Positions 16,470-25,670 are shown, counted from the first letter of the stretch. The stretch is 64,000 nucleotides of DNA from Elusimicrobiota bacterium (GCA_016218545.1 JACRDQ010000046.1:117330-181329); one strand, 5' to 3'. A program made the numbers and translations. Notes: generated by a model from the letters alone, not told the origin.

Positions 16470-17993
16470 ATGAAGAAGGTGCTCCTGACGGCCATCGGCG
16501 GCTCCTCCGCCGGCACGAAACCCATCTCGACGTCCATCCTCTCGGCGGTACTCAAGGCCAAGGGGCATCAGGTCGTGTTCTTCGACTCGACCTTCCTGGA
16601 CCTGGGGTTCCCGCTCGACGGCGAGATCGCGGACAGGGTCCTGCAGTTCAAGAAAGTGGATTGGGGCCGGCACAACCTCCGGAGGGACAAGACCGTGGAC
16701 GCCAAGGCGGCCTTCCTCGCGGTGGTCGAACGCGAGAAGCCGGACGTCATCGCCGCGAGCGCGATGTCCGACATGTACCGGCACACCGTCGAATTCCTGA
16801 AGCTGGCCAAGGAGCGGCACCCGGTCCCGGCGATCGTGGGAGGCGTCCACGCCACGATCCTCCCCGAGGAGGTGATCGCGGAGGGCTGCGTCGACGCCCT
16901 GTGCGTCGGCGAGGGAGAGGAAGCCCTCCTGGAGTTCCTGGACTCCTTGGAGGGCTCGACCATCCGGCGGACCGACATCAAGAACCTCTGGATCAAGAAG
17001 GACGGGCAGGTCTTCAAGAACCCGGTGAGGCCGCTGACCTCGCTCGAGCGGCTCCCGTTCCTGGACTACTCCATCTACGACGAGCGGCAGTTCCTGCGCG
17101 CCTATGACGGACGCATCATCAAGAGCGGAGACCTCCAGGACAAGCGGGGCTGCCCGAAGAAGTGCCCGTATTGCGCCAACGCCATCCTCAACACCTCCAT
17201 CTATCCGGGGACCAGGATCAACTACTATTCCCCGGAGAGGTTCGTCGAGGAAGCCAAGCACCTCAAGCTGACCTATCACCTCGAGTTCTTCAAGAACTTC
17301 AGCGAGGACATCCTGATCCGGCCCATCGACGATTTCGCGCGCATGGCGGAGCTCTACGCCAAGGAGGTGGCCGTCCCGTTCACGGTCGACACCTACCCCC
17401 TGTCCATCACGGAGGAGAAGGCGAAGCTGCTCAAGAAGATGAAGTGCGCCAGCGTCTCCGTGGCCCTGGAGTGCGGCAACTACCACTACCGCAAGAACGT
17501 GCTGCGCCGGGACTACGACAACGACACCTTCGTCAAGAGGCTCCGGATCCTCCAGGACGCCGGGTTGCGGACCAGCACGCTGAACATGATCGGCCTGCCG
17601 TACGAGAGCCGGAAGATGATCTTCGAGACTCTCGAGGTCAACCGCCGAGCCTCGCCCAGCGTCACCTGCGTGACCGCCTTCTTCCCGTTCCGGGGAAGCC
17701 CGCTGGGAGACCTGGCCGTCCGGGAGCGCTTCGTCGACCCCGAACTCGTCAAGGTCCGCCGCAGCGACGCCAGCCAGAGCATCCTTTCCATGCCCCAGAT
17801 CTCCTCCGACGAGATCAAGGGGATCCGGCGCGTCTGCTATTTCTACCTGAACTACCCGAGGTTCCTCTTCCCCGTGATCCGGCTCGCCGAGCCCGAGACG
17901 CCCCTGGGGAACATCGTCTTCGAGCTGTTGATCCTGACTCAAAGGCTCAAGGTCCGGTTGAGCCCGATCCTCAGGGCGCTGGGCGTGCGGTGA
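16470..17993 (+). CDS. B12-binding-domain radical SAM protein
   Basis: A 507-residue protein. The N-terminal cobalamin-type fold has IVGGVHATILPEE near residue 125 and the family's VCVGEGEEALLEFL helix. The radical SAM cluster motif is in RGCPKKCPYC (CX3CX2C), near residues 225-233. The classical DXHXXG motif is not seen. It overlaps the downstream oxidoreductase gene by 4 bp (GTGA), so the two are coupled. Its product is unknown; a methyl transfer or rearrangement on a sugar or lipid is possible. Confidence 0.85.
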   Translation: MKKVLLTAIGGSSAGTKPISTSILSAVLKAKGHQVVFFDSTFLDLGFPLDGEIADRVLQFKKVDWGRHNLRRDKTVDAKAAFLAVVEREKPDVIAASAMSDMYRHTVEFLKLAKERHPVPAIVGGVHATILPEEVIAEGCVDALCVGEGEEALLEFLDSLEGSTIRRTDIKNLWIKKDGQVFKNPVRPLTSLERLPFLDYSIYDERQFLRAYDGRIIKSGDLQDKRGCPKKCPYCANAILNTSIYPGTRINYYSPERFVEEAKHLKLTYHLEFFKNFSEDILIRPIDDFARMAELYAKEVAVPFTVDTYPLSITEEKAKLLKKMKCASVSVALECGNYHYRKNVLRRDYDNDTFVKRLRILQDAGLRTSTLNMIGLPYESRKMIFETLEVNRRASPSVTCVTAFFPFRGSPLGDLAVRERFVDPELVKVRRSDASQSILSMPQISSDEIKGIRRVCYFYLNYPRFLFPVIRLAEPETPLGNIVFELLILTQRLKVRLSPILRALGVR

Positions 17994-19024
17994 CGCTCCC
18001 GCTCAAGACCGCCATCGTGGGGATGGGCCCCCAGGGGCGGAGGATGCTCAAGGCCGTGCAGCGCCTCCCAGCGTTCGCGCTCGTCGGCGTCGCCGACACG
18101 CGCCCCGACTGCCTCGAGAAGCTGGAGCTCCCCGCCGGCTGCTCCAGGTCCCCGAGCGCCGAGGAGCTCCTGGACCGGCATCGCGACGTCTCGGTGGTCC
18201 TGGTGACGACGACCGCCCCCTCCCACGCCCCGCTCGCGCTGCTGGCCATCGAGCGGGGCGCGCGCTACGTCCTGGTTGAGAAGCCCATGGCGTGCTCCGT
18301 CGAGGAATGCCTTCGGATCGAGGAGGCCGCCCGCGCCAAGGGCGTCCGGCTCTGCGTCAACCATTCGACCCGGCACGACCCCCTCCACGATTGGATCAGG
18401 AAGGAGATCGCGACGGGCCGTTGGGGGGCCGTCCGGTCCGTGTACGTGCAGAGGCCGGGGATCGGGCTCGGCTGCGTCGGCGGGCACTCCATCGACCAGA
18501 TCAACAACCTGGTCGGGCGGCCGGTCGAGACGGTGACGGGCTGGATCGACGCCCCCAAGCGGAAGAACCCCCGCGGGGACCAGTTCTGCGACCCCGGAGG
18601 CCTCCTCATCCTGGATTACGGCGGCGAGACGCGGGGGATCGTGGTGCAGAACGAGGACGGCGCGGGCCCGATCTCCATCGAGATCAACCTCCAGCGCGCG
18701 CGCATCCGGGTGGATGAGAAGCTCGGCGAGTGCCAGATCCTGGAGCGCGACCAGAGCGTGGTCCAGGGCCCCAACCAGCCCGCGGCCTACATCGCCGCCC
18801 CCCCGCCCGCCTCCCTGCCCGTCCGCCAGGACCTCTCCCTCCTGCTCGATCTCGCGCTGCGGGAGCTCGTCGCCGAGAGCCCATGCCGGTGCACGGCCGC
18901 GGTCGGGCGGGACGTCCTCCAGATCCTGACCGCGGGATACCTCTCCGCCCGGTCGGGACATCTCCCCGTCCGACCGGGAGACCTGACCGAATCCCAGAAG
19001 CGCCTGACCCTGGCCGTCACCTAG
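17990..19024 (+). CDS. Gfo/Idh/MocA family oxidoreductase
   Basis: A 344-residue NAD(P)-dependent enzyme with a GTG start that overlaps the radical SAM stop codon. The Rossmann motif is VGMGPQGRRML, and the family's EKPMA motif (substrate-side lysine) is near residue 95. GGHSIDQINNL supplies the usual catalytic-domain histidine and aspartate. Such enzymes oxidise or reduce sugars in nucleotide-sugar pathways (for example at C3). The pairing with a radical SAM protein suggests one pathway, but the substrate is unknown. Confidence 0.85.
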   Translation: MTLPLKTAIVGMGPQGRRMLKAVQRLPAFALVGVADTRPDCLEKLELPAGCSRSPSAEELLDRHRDVSVVLVTTTAPSHAPLALLAIERGARYVLVEKPMACSVEECLRIEEAARAKGVRLCVNHSTRHDPLHDWIRKEIATGRWGAVRSVYVQRPGIGLGCVGGHSIDQINNLVGRPVETVTGWIDAPKRKNPRGDQFCDPGGLLILDYGGETRGIVVQNEDGAGPISIEINLQRARIRVDEKLGECQILERDQSVVQGPNQPAAYIAAPPPASLPVRQDLSLLLDLALRELVAESPCRCTAAVGRDVLQILTAGYLSARSGHLPVRPGDLTESQKRLTLAVT

Positions 19025-19044
19025 GAGCCCCCCGAGTCCCGCCC

Positions 19045-20007
19045 GTGGCCTTCCCAGCCCTCCTCCTCGCCGCAGCCGCCGCCCTGCCTTCTTGGGCGGC
19101 CCCGGCCGCCGCGCCCAAGTGGACCAAGCACATCAAGACCGTCACCCAGGTCGCCTTCTCTCCCGACGGGAAGACCATCCTCTCCGCCGGCTGGGACGAC
19201 CTGATCATCCTCCGGAACGCGGCTTCGGGCAAGGTGTTCCGCTCTTGGACCGCCCATGACCGCGGGGTCAAGACGGCCGCGTTCTCGCCCGACGGCAGGA
19301 AGATCGTCTCCGCAAGCTGGGACATGACGGTCAAGATCTGGGATGCCGCCGCGGGCGGCCGCCTGGCCGGCTGGGACCGCCTGGCCTCCCCGGTCAACAC
19401 CGCGGCCTTCTCCCCCGACGGCAAGAGAACGGCCTGGACCAGCGAGGACGGCACGGCCGCGGTCCACGACGCGGCCGCAAGGAAGCTCGTCGCCTCATGG
19501 AAGGCTCATGACGGGCCGGCCATCGGGCTCTGCTTCTCTTCCGACGGCCGCTCTCTGCTCACCTCCGGGGCCGACCGCGACCTCAAGCTCTGGGATGCGG
19601 GCAGCGGACGCCTCACGACGCGCTTCGCCGGCCCCGGGTCGAGCATGCCCGCCATCGCCATCCAGCGGGGCGGCGCGCGCGTCTTTGCCGCGGGCGAGGA
19701 TCGGGCGATCCGCGTCTGGGAGACCCGGACGGGCTCTTTGGCCGCGACCTGGCGGGGACACGAAGGCCCCATCCGCGCCCTGGCGCTGTCGGACGACGGG
19801 AAGCTCCTGGTCTCCGGCGGCGCCGACAAGACGGTCCGGGTATGGGACACGGCCTCCGGCCGGGCCATCGCGGCTTGGCGCGGGCATGCCGACGCCGTCA
19901 CGGCCGTCGCCTTCTCTCCCGACGGGCGCAGGGCCCTGTCGGGAGGGGTGGACAAGACCGTCAGGCTCTGGGACGTCGCCACGGGCAAGTGCCTCGCCGT
20001 CTGGTGA
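19045..20007 (+). CDS. Exported seven-repeat WD40 protein
   Basis: The chosen GTG start gives 320 residues that begin with a hydrophobic run ending in a signal-peptidase-like Ala-rich segment (residues 1 to about 23). The rest divides into seven WD40 repeats of about 42 residues, with recurring FSPDG turns and xxWD or xxW ends; the last are the cleanest (VRLWDVATGK). Seven repeats make one closed beta-propeller with no other domain, so it should be a periplasmic or secreted binding platform. AGGAG lies 17 bp upstream of the GTG, which is far, so the start is uncertain. It is oddly placed between two sugar oxidoreductase genes. Confidence 0.8.
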   Translation: MAFPALLLAAAAALPSWAAPAAAPKWTKHIKTVTQVAFSPDGKTILSAGWDDLIILRNAASGKVFRSWTAHDRGVKTAAFSPDGRKIVSASWDMTVKIWDAAAGGRLAGWDRLASPVNTAAFSPDGKRTAWTSEDGTAAVHDAAARKLVASWKAHDGPAIGLCFSSDGRSLLTSGADRDLKLWDAGSGRLTTRFAGPGSSMPAIAIQRGGARVFAAGEDRAIRVWETRTGSLAATWRGHEGPIRALALSDDGKLLVSGGADKTVRVWDTASGRAIAAWRGHADAVTAVAFSPDGRRALSGGVDKTVRLWDVATGKCLAVW

Positions 20008-20057
20008 CGCCGCGCGCCGGCCTCCTCGCCGGGTTGTCGGCCTCGGGCCATCTATCG

Positions 20058-20063
20058 TAGAAT
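20058..20063 (+). promoter_or_regulatory. -10 box TAGAAT
   Basis: TAGAAT in the short gap after the WD40 gene. The predicted start near 20070 lies 2 nt before an in-frame TTG (20072) and 23 nt before the ATG chosen for the next gene. Confidence 0.45.
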
Positions 20064-20092
20064 CAACCCGCTTGACCGACCCCTCCCTCCCC

Positions 20093-21070
20093 ATGCCGCG
20101 CATCAGCCTCGTCGGCTACGGCCGCATCGCCCTCAAGCACCTCGAGGTCTTCCAGGCCCTGGGCTGCCCGATCGCCTCGGTCTGCGACGCTTCGGCCGAC
20201 CGCAGGCGGGCGGCGGCCTCCGAGTCGGGCCTCGCGCGCTCCTACGCGTCGGTCGCGGAGATGATCGAGGCGGAACGACCCGACGGCATCGTGGCGTGCG
20301 TCTCCTTCGACCAGAACTTCTCCGTGGCCCATGCGGCGGTCTCGCGAGGCGTCCCGGTCCTGCTGGAGAAGCCCCCCGGACTCTCGGCGGCCGAGTGCCG
20401 CGGGCTCCTCGACCTGTCGTCGCGCCGCGGCGCGCCCATCCTTCCCGCCTTCAACCGCCGTCACTATTCGGTCCTGCGCAAGGCGCTGGAAGACGCGGGG
20501 GGGGCCGCCAACGTCACCGAGACTTCGGTCGTCTGGACGGAAGAGCCCGAGAGGCTCCTCAAGCGCTACAGCCGCCTGCAGGTCTCCCGCATGGTCTTCG
20601 CGAACACCATCCACGGCCTCGACATGATGACGCACCTCTCGGGACCGATCCCGCAGCCGGCGCTCACGGCCAGGAGCCTGGGAGAGCCGTTCCGCTGGCA
20701 GGCGCTCCTGCACGGCGTCTCGGACCGCGGCGTCCTGGCCTCCTTCGCGTCGTCCTGGGACAGCCCGGGCGGCTGGCGCTTCGTCTTCTGCACGCGGGGC
20801 CGCCGCTATACCTTCGCCCCGCTCGAGACCTGCAGCGTCGAGGAGCGGGGACAGGGGGCGACGCGCCGCATCGAGCCGGACGACTGCGACCGGCGCTTCA
20901 AACCCGGGTTCTTCGAGCAGGCCAGGATGTTCCTCGAGGTCGCCTCGACCCGCCGCGTGCCCGCGGGGTTCGGCCTGGAGACCGCCATCCCGGCCATGGA
21001 GCTCGCCGAGCGGATCACCGAGGCCTGCCTCGCCGCCCACCGGGCCGCGCCGGGATCGGCCCCGATCTGA
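20093..21070 (+). CDS. Gfo/Idh/MocA family oxidoreductase
   Basis: A 325-residue enzyme. It opens with the Rossmann loop LVGYGRIALKHL, has the EKPPGLSAAECR motif near residue 93, and has an N-terminal domain typical of nucleotide-sugar dehydrogenases. The C-terminal half is diverged from the protein at 17990. The ATG at 20093 places the first beta strand at the N-terminus as usual; a TTG at 20072 would add 7 residues and would suit a near-leaderless mRNA. Substrate unknown; a role in amino-sugar synthesis is inferred from the locus. Confidence 0.82.
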   Translation: MPRISLVGYGRIALKHLEVFQALGCPIASVCDASADRRRAAASESGLARSYASVAEMIEAERPDGIVACVSFDQNFSVAHAAVSRGVPVLLEKPPGLSAAECRGLLDLSSRRGAPILPAFNRRHYSVLRKALEDAGGAANVTETSVVWTEEPERLLKRYSRLQVSRMVFANTIHGLDMMTHLSGPIPQPALTARSLGEPFRWQALLHGVSDRGVLASFASSWDSPGGWRFVFCTRGRRYTFAPLETCSVEERGQGATRRIEPDDCDRRFKPGFFEQARMFLEVASTRRVPAGFGLETAIPAMELAERITEACLAAHRAAPGSAPI

Positions 21071-21080
21071 TCCTGACGTC

Positions 21081-23150
21081 CTACCTGGACCCGGCGGCCC
21101 CGGCCTCGAGCCGGTAGAGGAGCGCGTACCGGAGCTTCTCGTGCGAGTGGTGGGTGATGGCGTTGTAGATCTTCCGCGACATGCCGAGCCCCGGGTCCAT
21201 CCGGTCGAGGAACTCCTTGTAAGTGAAGGCCTTGCGGTACCTGAAGGCGCGCGGCTCGGGGAGGAGGAACGGGGCGGCCGGCGACCGGTGCGGCCCCCGC
21301 CGGCCGAAAGCGGCCGTGTCAAAAGCCATGGAAACCTCCCGGTCGGAGGAGCCGTCGAAGGGATAGATCGTCGCCTCGATGCACCCTAGGACCGCGTCGA
21401 CCTCCCGCTCCGGGGCCCCGCCCGCGGCCAGGAGCCGCGCCCGGAGGAAAGAGTGGAACGCGGGCCTCACCCCGGGATCGTGCAGGAGCTTGATCACGAA
21501 GAGGTTGTTGAGCTTGCTGGGGGCGTCCGCCGCCGCGGCCACCTCCGCGTCCGTGACCCGCTCCGGGGGAGAGGGCCTCAACTCGTCCTTGGAAGCCTGG
21601 ATGAACTCCGCGATGACGCGCTGGAACGGCTCCGGGGCCCGGTCCCGGTGCGCGATGAGGTCATGAATGAGGTCGAAGAGGGGCCTGCCGCCGAGGACCG
21701 CCTCCACGTCGCGGTAGATCTTCGTGTCCATGAAGAGCACCTGCAGGAGATGGAAGACCCGCACCTCGAGATAGTCCTCGCGGCTCATGACGCTCGTCGC
21801 CGTGACGATCTCCTCGAACTCGGCGGCCGCGACCGGGCCGAAGCGACCCACGCAGCCCTCGATCCTGCGCCACTCCCCCCTGATGCCGTAGCGCTCCCGG
21901 ATCTCGCGGCGGCCCATGGCGGACCCGTCGAGGAGCATGGCGGGGAAAAGGTGGATGCCGTCGACCTCCTGCTCCATGATCTGACGCAGGCCGGCGTAGA
22001 AGCTCTCCTTCGACTCGCCCGGCAGGCAGTAGATCATCTCCGTCTTGCTGTCCACGCCCAGCTTGCGGGCCAGGGCGGCCAGCTTGTTGTAGGTCTCCAG
22101 CGAGATGTTGGACCTCTTGATGACCTTGAGGACCTCGGGGTTCTGGGTCTGCCGCGAGAGGGAGATCGGGGTCATGTCCTTGAGGAGCTCGGCGATCTCG
22201 ACCACCCGCTCCGAGACGTTCTTGGCGAAGTACATGTAGACCGTGGACGGGAAGCCCCGCTCGTCCTTCATCTTCCTGAGGGTCCGGGCGATCTCGATGT
22301 CCCTCGGGAAAAGGCCGAAGTTCGCGTCGCCCACGTACAGGTAGGGGGTCTTGCTGACGTTGCGGGACGCGATGCAATCGAGCTCGGCGGCCACGCGGCC
22401 GGTGGAGAAGAAGGCGGACTTGGACTTTCCCATGTCCCCCCAGTTGCAGAAGATGCAGGAGAAGGGACAGCCCCGATTGGTCTCGATGATGGGGCAAAAG
22501 TCGGGGTCCGCGAGGAACTCGTCGAGGACCCCGGTCAGATAGGGGGACGGGATGTCGTCGAGGTCCTTGAGCCGGCCGGAGCGCGGGTCGAGGCCGATGC
22601 CGTCGAGCCGGGACCACGCGTCCGGCGCCGGGGCCAAGGGACGGGAGACCAGGGCCCCCGAGCGGGGTTCAAGGAAAGCCGAACCGGCCGGCGCCGCGGC
22701 CCGGACCGCGTCCAGGTCGAAGCCGTGCTCGAGGCAGCAGGCCGCCAGGTTGCAGAACCTGACCTCGCCCTCGCCGTCGATGTGGAAGTCGATCTCCGGG
22801 GCTCGCCGGACGAAGCCCTCGAGCCACTCCCGCTCCGCGAAATTATAGTTCGGGCCGCCCATGACCGTGATGCAGCCGGGATGCAGACTCTTGACTTGCC
22901 TGGCGAACCCCAGGTGAAGGTTCCGGTTCCAGATGTAGTTGGAGAAGCCCACGAGGTCGGGCCGCTCGGAGTCGAGGGCCTCCAGGAGCTTCGCCGGACG
23001 CTTGAAGAGACGGACCTCCAAGTCCTCCCCAAGCATCTTGCCCGCGTAGGCCGCCAGATAGCCGATGTTCAAAGGGAAAGGGATGATGGTCCAGGCCCGG
23101 CCCGGGGAGATGTAATTGAGATCGGCGAGGAATACCTTGCGCTTTTTCAT
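21081..23150 (-). CDS. B12-binding-domain radical SAM protein, long form
   Basis: A 689-residue protein with an N-terminal cobalamin-type fold (VMGGPNYNFAE near residue 125), a radical SAM core with CPFSCIFCNW (CX3CX2C) near residue 235, and a long C-terminal extension of more than 200 residues rich in helices. The size and extension resemble the subfamily that acts on bulky substrates. An ATG at 23183 adds 11 residues but lies on the -10 box, so 23150 is chosen. It ends 10 bp from the convergent oxidoreductase gene. Function unknown. Confidence 0.82.
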   Translation of the reverse strand: MKKRKVFLADLNYISPGRAWTIIPFPLNIGYLAAYAGKMLGEDLEVRLFKRPAKLLEALDSERPDLVGFSNYIWNRNLHLGFARQVKSLHPGCITVMGGPNYNFAEREWLEGFVRRAPEIDFHIDGEGEVRFCNLAACCLEHGFDLDAVRAAAPAGSAFLEPRSGALVSRPLAPAPDAWSRLDGIGLDPRSGRLKDLDDIPSPYLTGVLDEFLADPDFCPIIETNRGCPFSCIFCNWGDMGKSKSAFFSTGRVAAELDCIASRNVSKTPYLYVGDANFGLFPRDIEIARTLRKMKDERGFPSTVYMYFAKNVSERVVEIAELLKDMTPISLSRQTQNPEVLKVIKRSNISLETYNKLAALARKLGVDSKTEMIYCLPGESKESFYAGLRQIMEQEVDGIHLFPAMLLDGSAMGRREIRERYGIRGEWRRIEGCVGRFGPVAAAEFEEIVTATSVMSREDYLEVRVFHLLQVLFMDTKIYRDVEAVLGGRPLFDLIHDLIAHRDRAPEPFQRVIAEFIQASKDELRPSPPERVTDAEVAAAADAPSKLNNLFVIKLLHDPGVRPAFHSFLRARLLAAGGAPEREVDAVLGCIEATIYPFDGSSDREVSMAFDTAAFGRRGPHRSPAAPFLLPEPRAFRYRKAFTYKEFLDRMDPGLGMSRKIYNAITHHSHEKLRYALLYRLEAGAAGSR

Positions 23151-23183
23151 CAGAAGGAGGCTGGAGCCGGCCGCGTCCCCCAT

Positions 23184-23189
23184 ATTGTA
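23184..23189 (-). promoter_or_regulatory. -10 box TACAAT for the long radical SAM gene
   Basis: TACAAT on the minus strand with a predicted leader of about 27 nt to the ATG at 23150. It excludes the ATG at 23183 as a start. Confidence 0.45.
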
Positions 23190-23247
23190 GCCTCGCCCCT
23201 CCCGAGCGTCAAGGCGCCGGGCGTTTCCCCTGGTCCCGCCACTTTGA

Positions 23248-23253
23248 TAAGAT
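23248..23253 (+). promoter_or_regulatory. -10 box TAAGAT for the eight-gene acyl/nonulosonate operon
   Basis: TAAGAT lies 10 bp before the ATG at 23263, predicting a leader of about 3 nt. It is the only promoter-like element seen for the operon that runs to 31766. Confidence 0.4.
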
Positions 23254-23262
23254 GCTGTCACG

Positions 23263-24684
23263 ATGCGCCTCGGCAGGCCCTTGGTGACGGTCTACATCCC
23301 CAGCCACAACTACGGCAGGTACATCGCCCGCGCCGTGGACAGCGTCCTGCGCCAGACCATGACGCGCTGGGAGCTCATCATCATCAACGACGGCTCCACC
23401 GACGACACCGTGGAGGTGCTCAAGCGCTACGAGGGCCTCCCGAAGGTCCGCATCATGCACCAGGTCAAGAAAGGGCTCAACGTCTCCAACAACATCGCCC
23501 TGCGCCTGGCCAACGCCCCCTACATCATGCGCCTCGACGCCGACGACTACCTCGACGAGAGCGCTCTGCTCGTCATGTCCCACGTCCTCGACAAGAAGAA
23601 GGAGTACGGGCTGGTCTACCCGGACTACTGGCTCGTCGACGACGAGGGCGAGGTCCTCGAGGTCGTCCGCCGCAAGAAGATCGGGAAGGAGGCCAAGCTC
23701 CTGGACCTGCCGGCGCACGGCGCCTGCACCATGATCCGGCGCGAGTGCCTCCTCGAACTCGGGGGCTACTCCGAGATATTCACCTGCCAGGACGGCTACG
23801 ACCTCTGGCTCCGCTTCCTGAAGACCTTCAAGCCCTACAACGTGAACGTGCCGCTCTTCTACTACACCCAGCACGAGGGAAGCCTGACGAAGAACCAGCG
23901 GGCCATCCTCGACACCCGGGCCGCCATCAACCGCCACTTCATCCGCCGGCACAAGAAGGGGCGGATCCCGAAGGTGCTGGCCATCATCCCCGTGGCCAAG
24001 CGCTCCCCGGGGATGCCGGACCACGCCTTCGCCGACCTGGCGGGCAAGCCCCTGCTCTGGCACACCCTGTCCCAGGCCGTCGGCACCCGGATGCTCAAGC
24101 GGATCGTGCTCACCTCCAACGACCCCGCGGTCCTGCGCTACGCGCGCCGGTTCTCCCGCAGACGGGTGGAGACCCTCCCCCGCCCCGACAAGCTGGCCAG
24201 CTACGACGCCCGCATCCAGCGCACCATCTCCTTCGTCCTCGAGCAGCAGCGCAAGCGCGGCTTCGTCCCGGACGCCGTGATGCTCCTCTACATCAACTCC
24301 CCCCTCCGGCGCGGCGTGCACATCGAGATGGCCATCGACACCATGGCCATCTTCGACGTGGACTCCGTGGTCTCGGTCATCGAGGAGCTCGCCTACTGCT
24401 ACCACCACGGCAGCGACGGCCTCTCGCCGATCAGGAAGTTCCGCGACATCCAGATCGAGAAGAAATCCATCTACAAGGAGAACGGGGCCATCCTGCTGGT
24501 CCGGACCGCAGCCCTGGACCCGCGCAACGTCGTCGGCGGCCGCATCGGGCACATCATGATGCTGCCCGAGGAGTCCGTCCGCATCAAGACGCATTACGAC
24601 CTCTGGCTGGCCGACCGCGTGGCCCGGGAGTGGCTCCCCGGGACCTCGGCCTCGGCCCAGCGGAGCGCCCCCCTGCCCTCATGA
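23263..24684 (+). CDS. GT2 glycosyltransferase fused to a CMP-sugar cytidylyltransferase-like domain
   Basis: A 473-residue fusion. Residues 5-205 are a family 2 glycosyltransferase with YIPSHNYGRYI, IINDGSTDDT and the metal-binding RLDADDYL. Residues 236-473 match the acylneuraminate cytidylyltransferase fold (IPVAKRSPGMP, LAGKPLLW, ENGAILLV). Two active-site regions are altered: the K-N pair after the P-loop is H-A, and the two metal-binding aspartates near the C-terminus are R and K in SVRIKTHYDLW. The second half may be inactive, regulatory or use another substrate. It is first in the operon and overlaps the dehydrogenase by 4 bp. Fusion of activation and transfer would fit one pathway. 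Confidence 0.8.
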   Translation: MRLGRPLVTVYIPSHNYGRYIARAVDSVLRQTMTRWELIIINDGSTDDTVEVLKRYEGLPKVRIMHQVKKGLNVSNNIALRLANAPYIMRLDADDYLDESALLVMSHVLDKKKEYGLVYPDYWLVDDEGEVLEVVRRKKIGKEAKLLDLPAHGACTMIRRECLLELGGYSEIFTCQDGYDLWLRFLKTFKPYNVNVPLFYYTQHEGSLTKNQRAILDTRAAINRHFIRRHKKGRIPKVLAIIPVAKRSPGMPDHAFADLAGKPLLWHTLSQAVGTRMLKRIVLTSNDPAVLRYARRFSRRRVETLPRPDKLASYDARIQRTISFVLEQQRKRGFVPDAVMLLYINSPLRRGVHIEMAIDTMAIFDVDSVVSVIEELAYCYHHGSDGLSPIRKFRDIQIEKKSIYKENGAILLVRTAALDPRNVVGGRIGHIMMLPEESVRIKTHYDLWLADRVAREWLPGTSASAQRSAPLPS

Positions 24685-25670
24685 ACCGACGACCACCGAG
24701 GGTCCGCGTCGTCTGCGCCGCGCCGCTCCACTTCCTCCAGGAGACCCGCCGCGACATGGCCCGCCGCTTCCGCCTGACCGAGGCGTTCGGCGACTCCCGG
24801 AAGGCCCTGGCGGCCAAGCTCCTGGACGCCGAGGCCTTCATCCCCAACCCCGGGACGCCTTTCCGCATCGACGCCAGGGTGCTCGACTCGGCCCGGCGGC
24901 TCAGGATCGTCGTCACCCCCTCGACCGGGACGGACCACGTCGACCTGGACTACTGCCGCTCCCGGGGCATCGCCGTCAAGGGGCTCCTGACCCGGCCCCG
25001 CCTGCTCGAGGAGATCCACGCCTCCGCGGAGTTCAGCTTCTGCCTCCTGCTGGCCATGATCCGCCGCCTCCTGCCGGCCTCCGCCGCCGCGGTCCGGGGC
25101 GTCTGGCGCGAGGCCGAGGACCGCTTCCGGGGCATCGAGCTCGCGGGCAAGCGGGTCTCCCTGGTGGGCTACGGCCGCATCGGCAGGAAGATGGGACGCT
25201 ACCTCAAGGCCTTCGGCGCCGAGGTGACGGTCTACGACCCGTTCGTCCGCGTGGCCGGCCCCTTCCCTCGGCAGGCGCGCACGCTGGACGCGGCGCTCCG
25301 CCGGGCCGACATCGTCTGCCTCCACGCGCCCTTCAACGAGTCCACCGCCGGCATGCTCGACTCGGCCGCGTTCGGCAAGATGCGCCGGGGAGCGTACTTC
25401 GTCAACACCTCCCGCGGAGGCATGGTCGTGGAAGAGGATCTCATCGCGGCGCTCCGCAGCGGTCGGCTCGCGGCCGCGGCCGTGGACGTCATCCGCGGGG
25501 AGCAGGACTCCGACATCTCCCGCAACCCCCTGGTCCGCTTCGCCCGCACGCACGCCAACCTGATCGTGGCCCCGCACATCGCCGGACTGACCGTGGATTC
25601 GCAGCGCAAGGCCATGCTCTTCGCCGCCGAGGAGATCCGGCGGTTCTTCGCCTCCGGAGGACGCCCATGA
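24681..25670 (+). CDS. D-2-hydroxyacid dehydrogenase (SerA-like) in the acyl operon
   Basis: A 329-residue NAD-dependent enzyme with GYGRIGRKMG (about residue 156), the catalytic Arg in NTSRGG, Glu in IRGEQ and His in APHIAG. It shares TPSTGTDHVD with the paralogue at 12703. It overlaps its neighbours by 4 bp on both sides and keeps the order cytidylyltransferase-dehydrogenase-NeuB also seen in the neu operon. A reaction on the 2-keto group of a nonulosonic acid or its precursor is inferred. A long in-frame extension upstream is a shadow of other genes. Confidence 0.85.
   Translation: MNRRPPRVRVVCAAPLHFLQETRRDMARRFRLTEAFGDSRKALAAKLLDAEAFIPNPGTPFRIDARVLDSARRLRIVVTPSTGTDHVDLDYCRSRGIAVKGLLTRPRLLEEIHASAEFSFCLLLAMIRRLLPASAAAVRGVWREAEDRFRGIELAGKRVSLVGYGRIGRKMGRYLKAFGAEVTVYDPFVRVAGPFPRQARTLDAALRRADIVCLHAPFNESTAGMLDSAAFGKMRRGAYFVNTSRGGMVVEEDLIAALRSGRLAAAAVDVIRGEQDSDISRNPLVRFARTHANLIVAPHIAGLTVDSQRKAMLFAAEEIRRFFASGGRP

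Noticed and set aside
21453..25670. A 1405-codon open frame on the plus strand
   Set aside because: It runs antisense to the radical SAM gene and out of frame over the GT2 fusion; its translation is Arg/Gly/Asp-rich low-complexity sequence. Only the part from 24681, the hydroxyacid dehydrogenase, is real.
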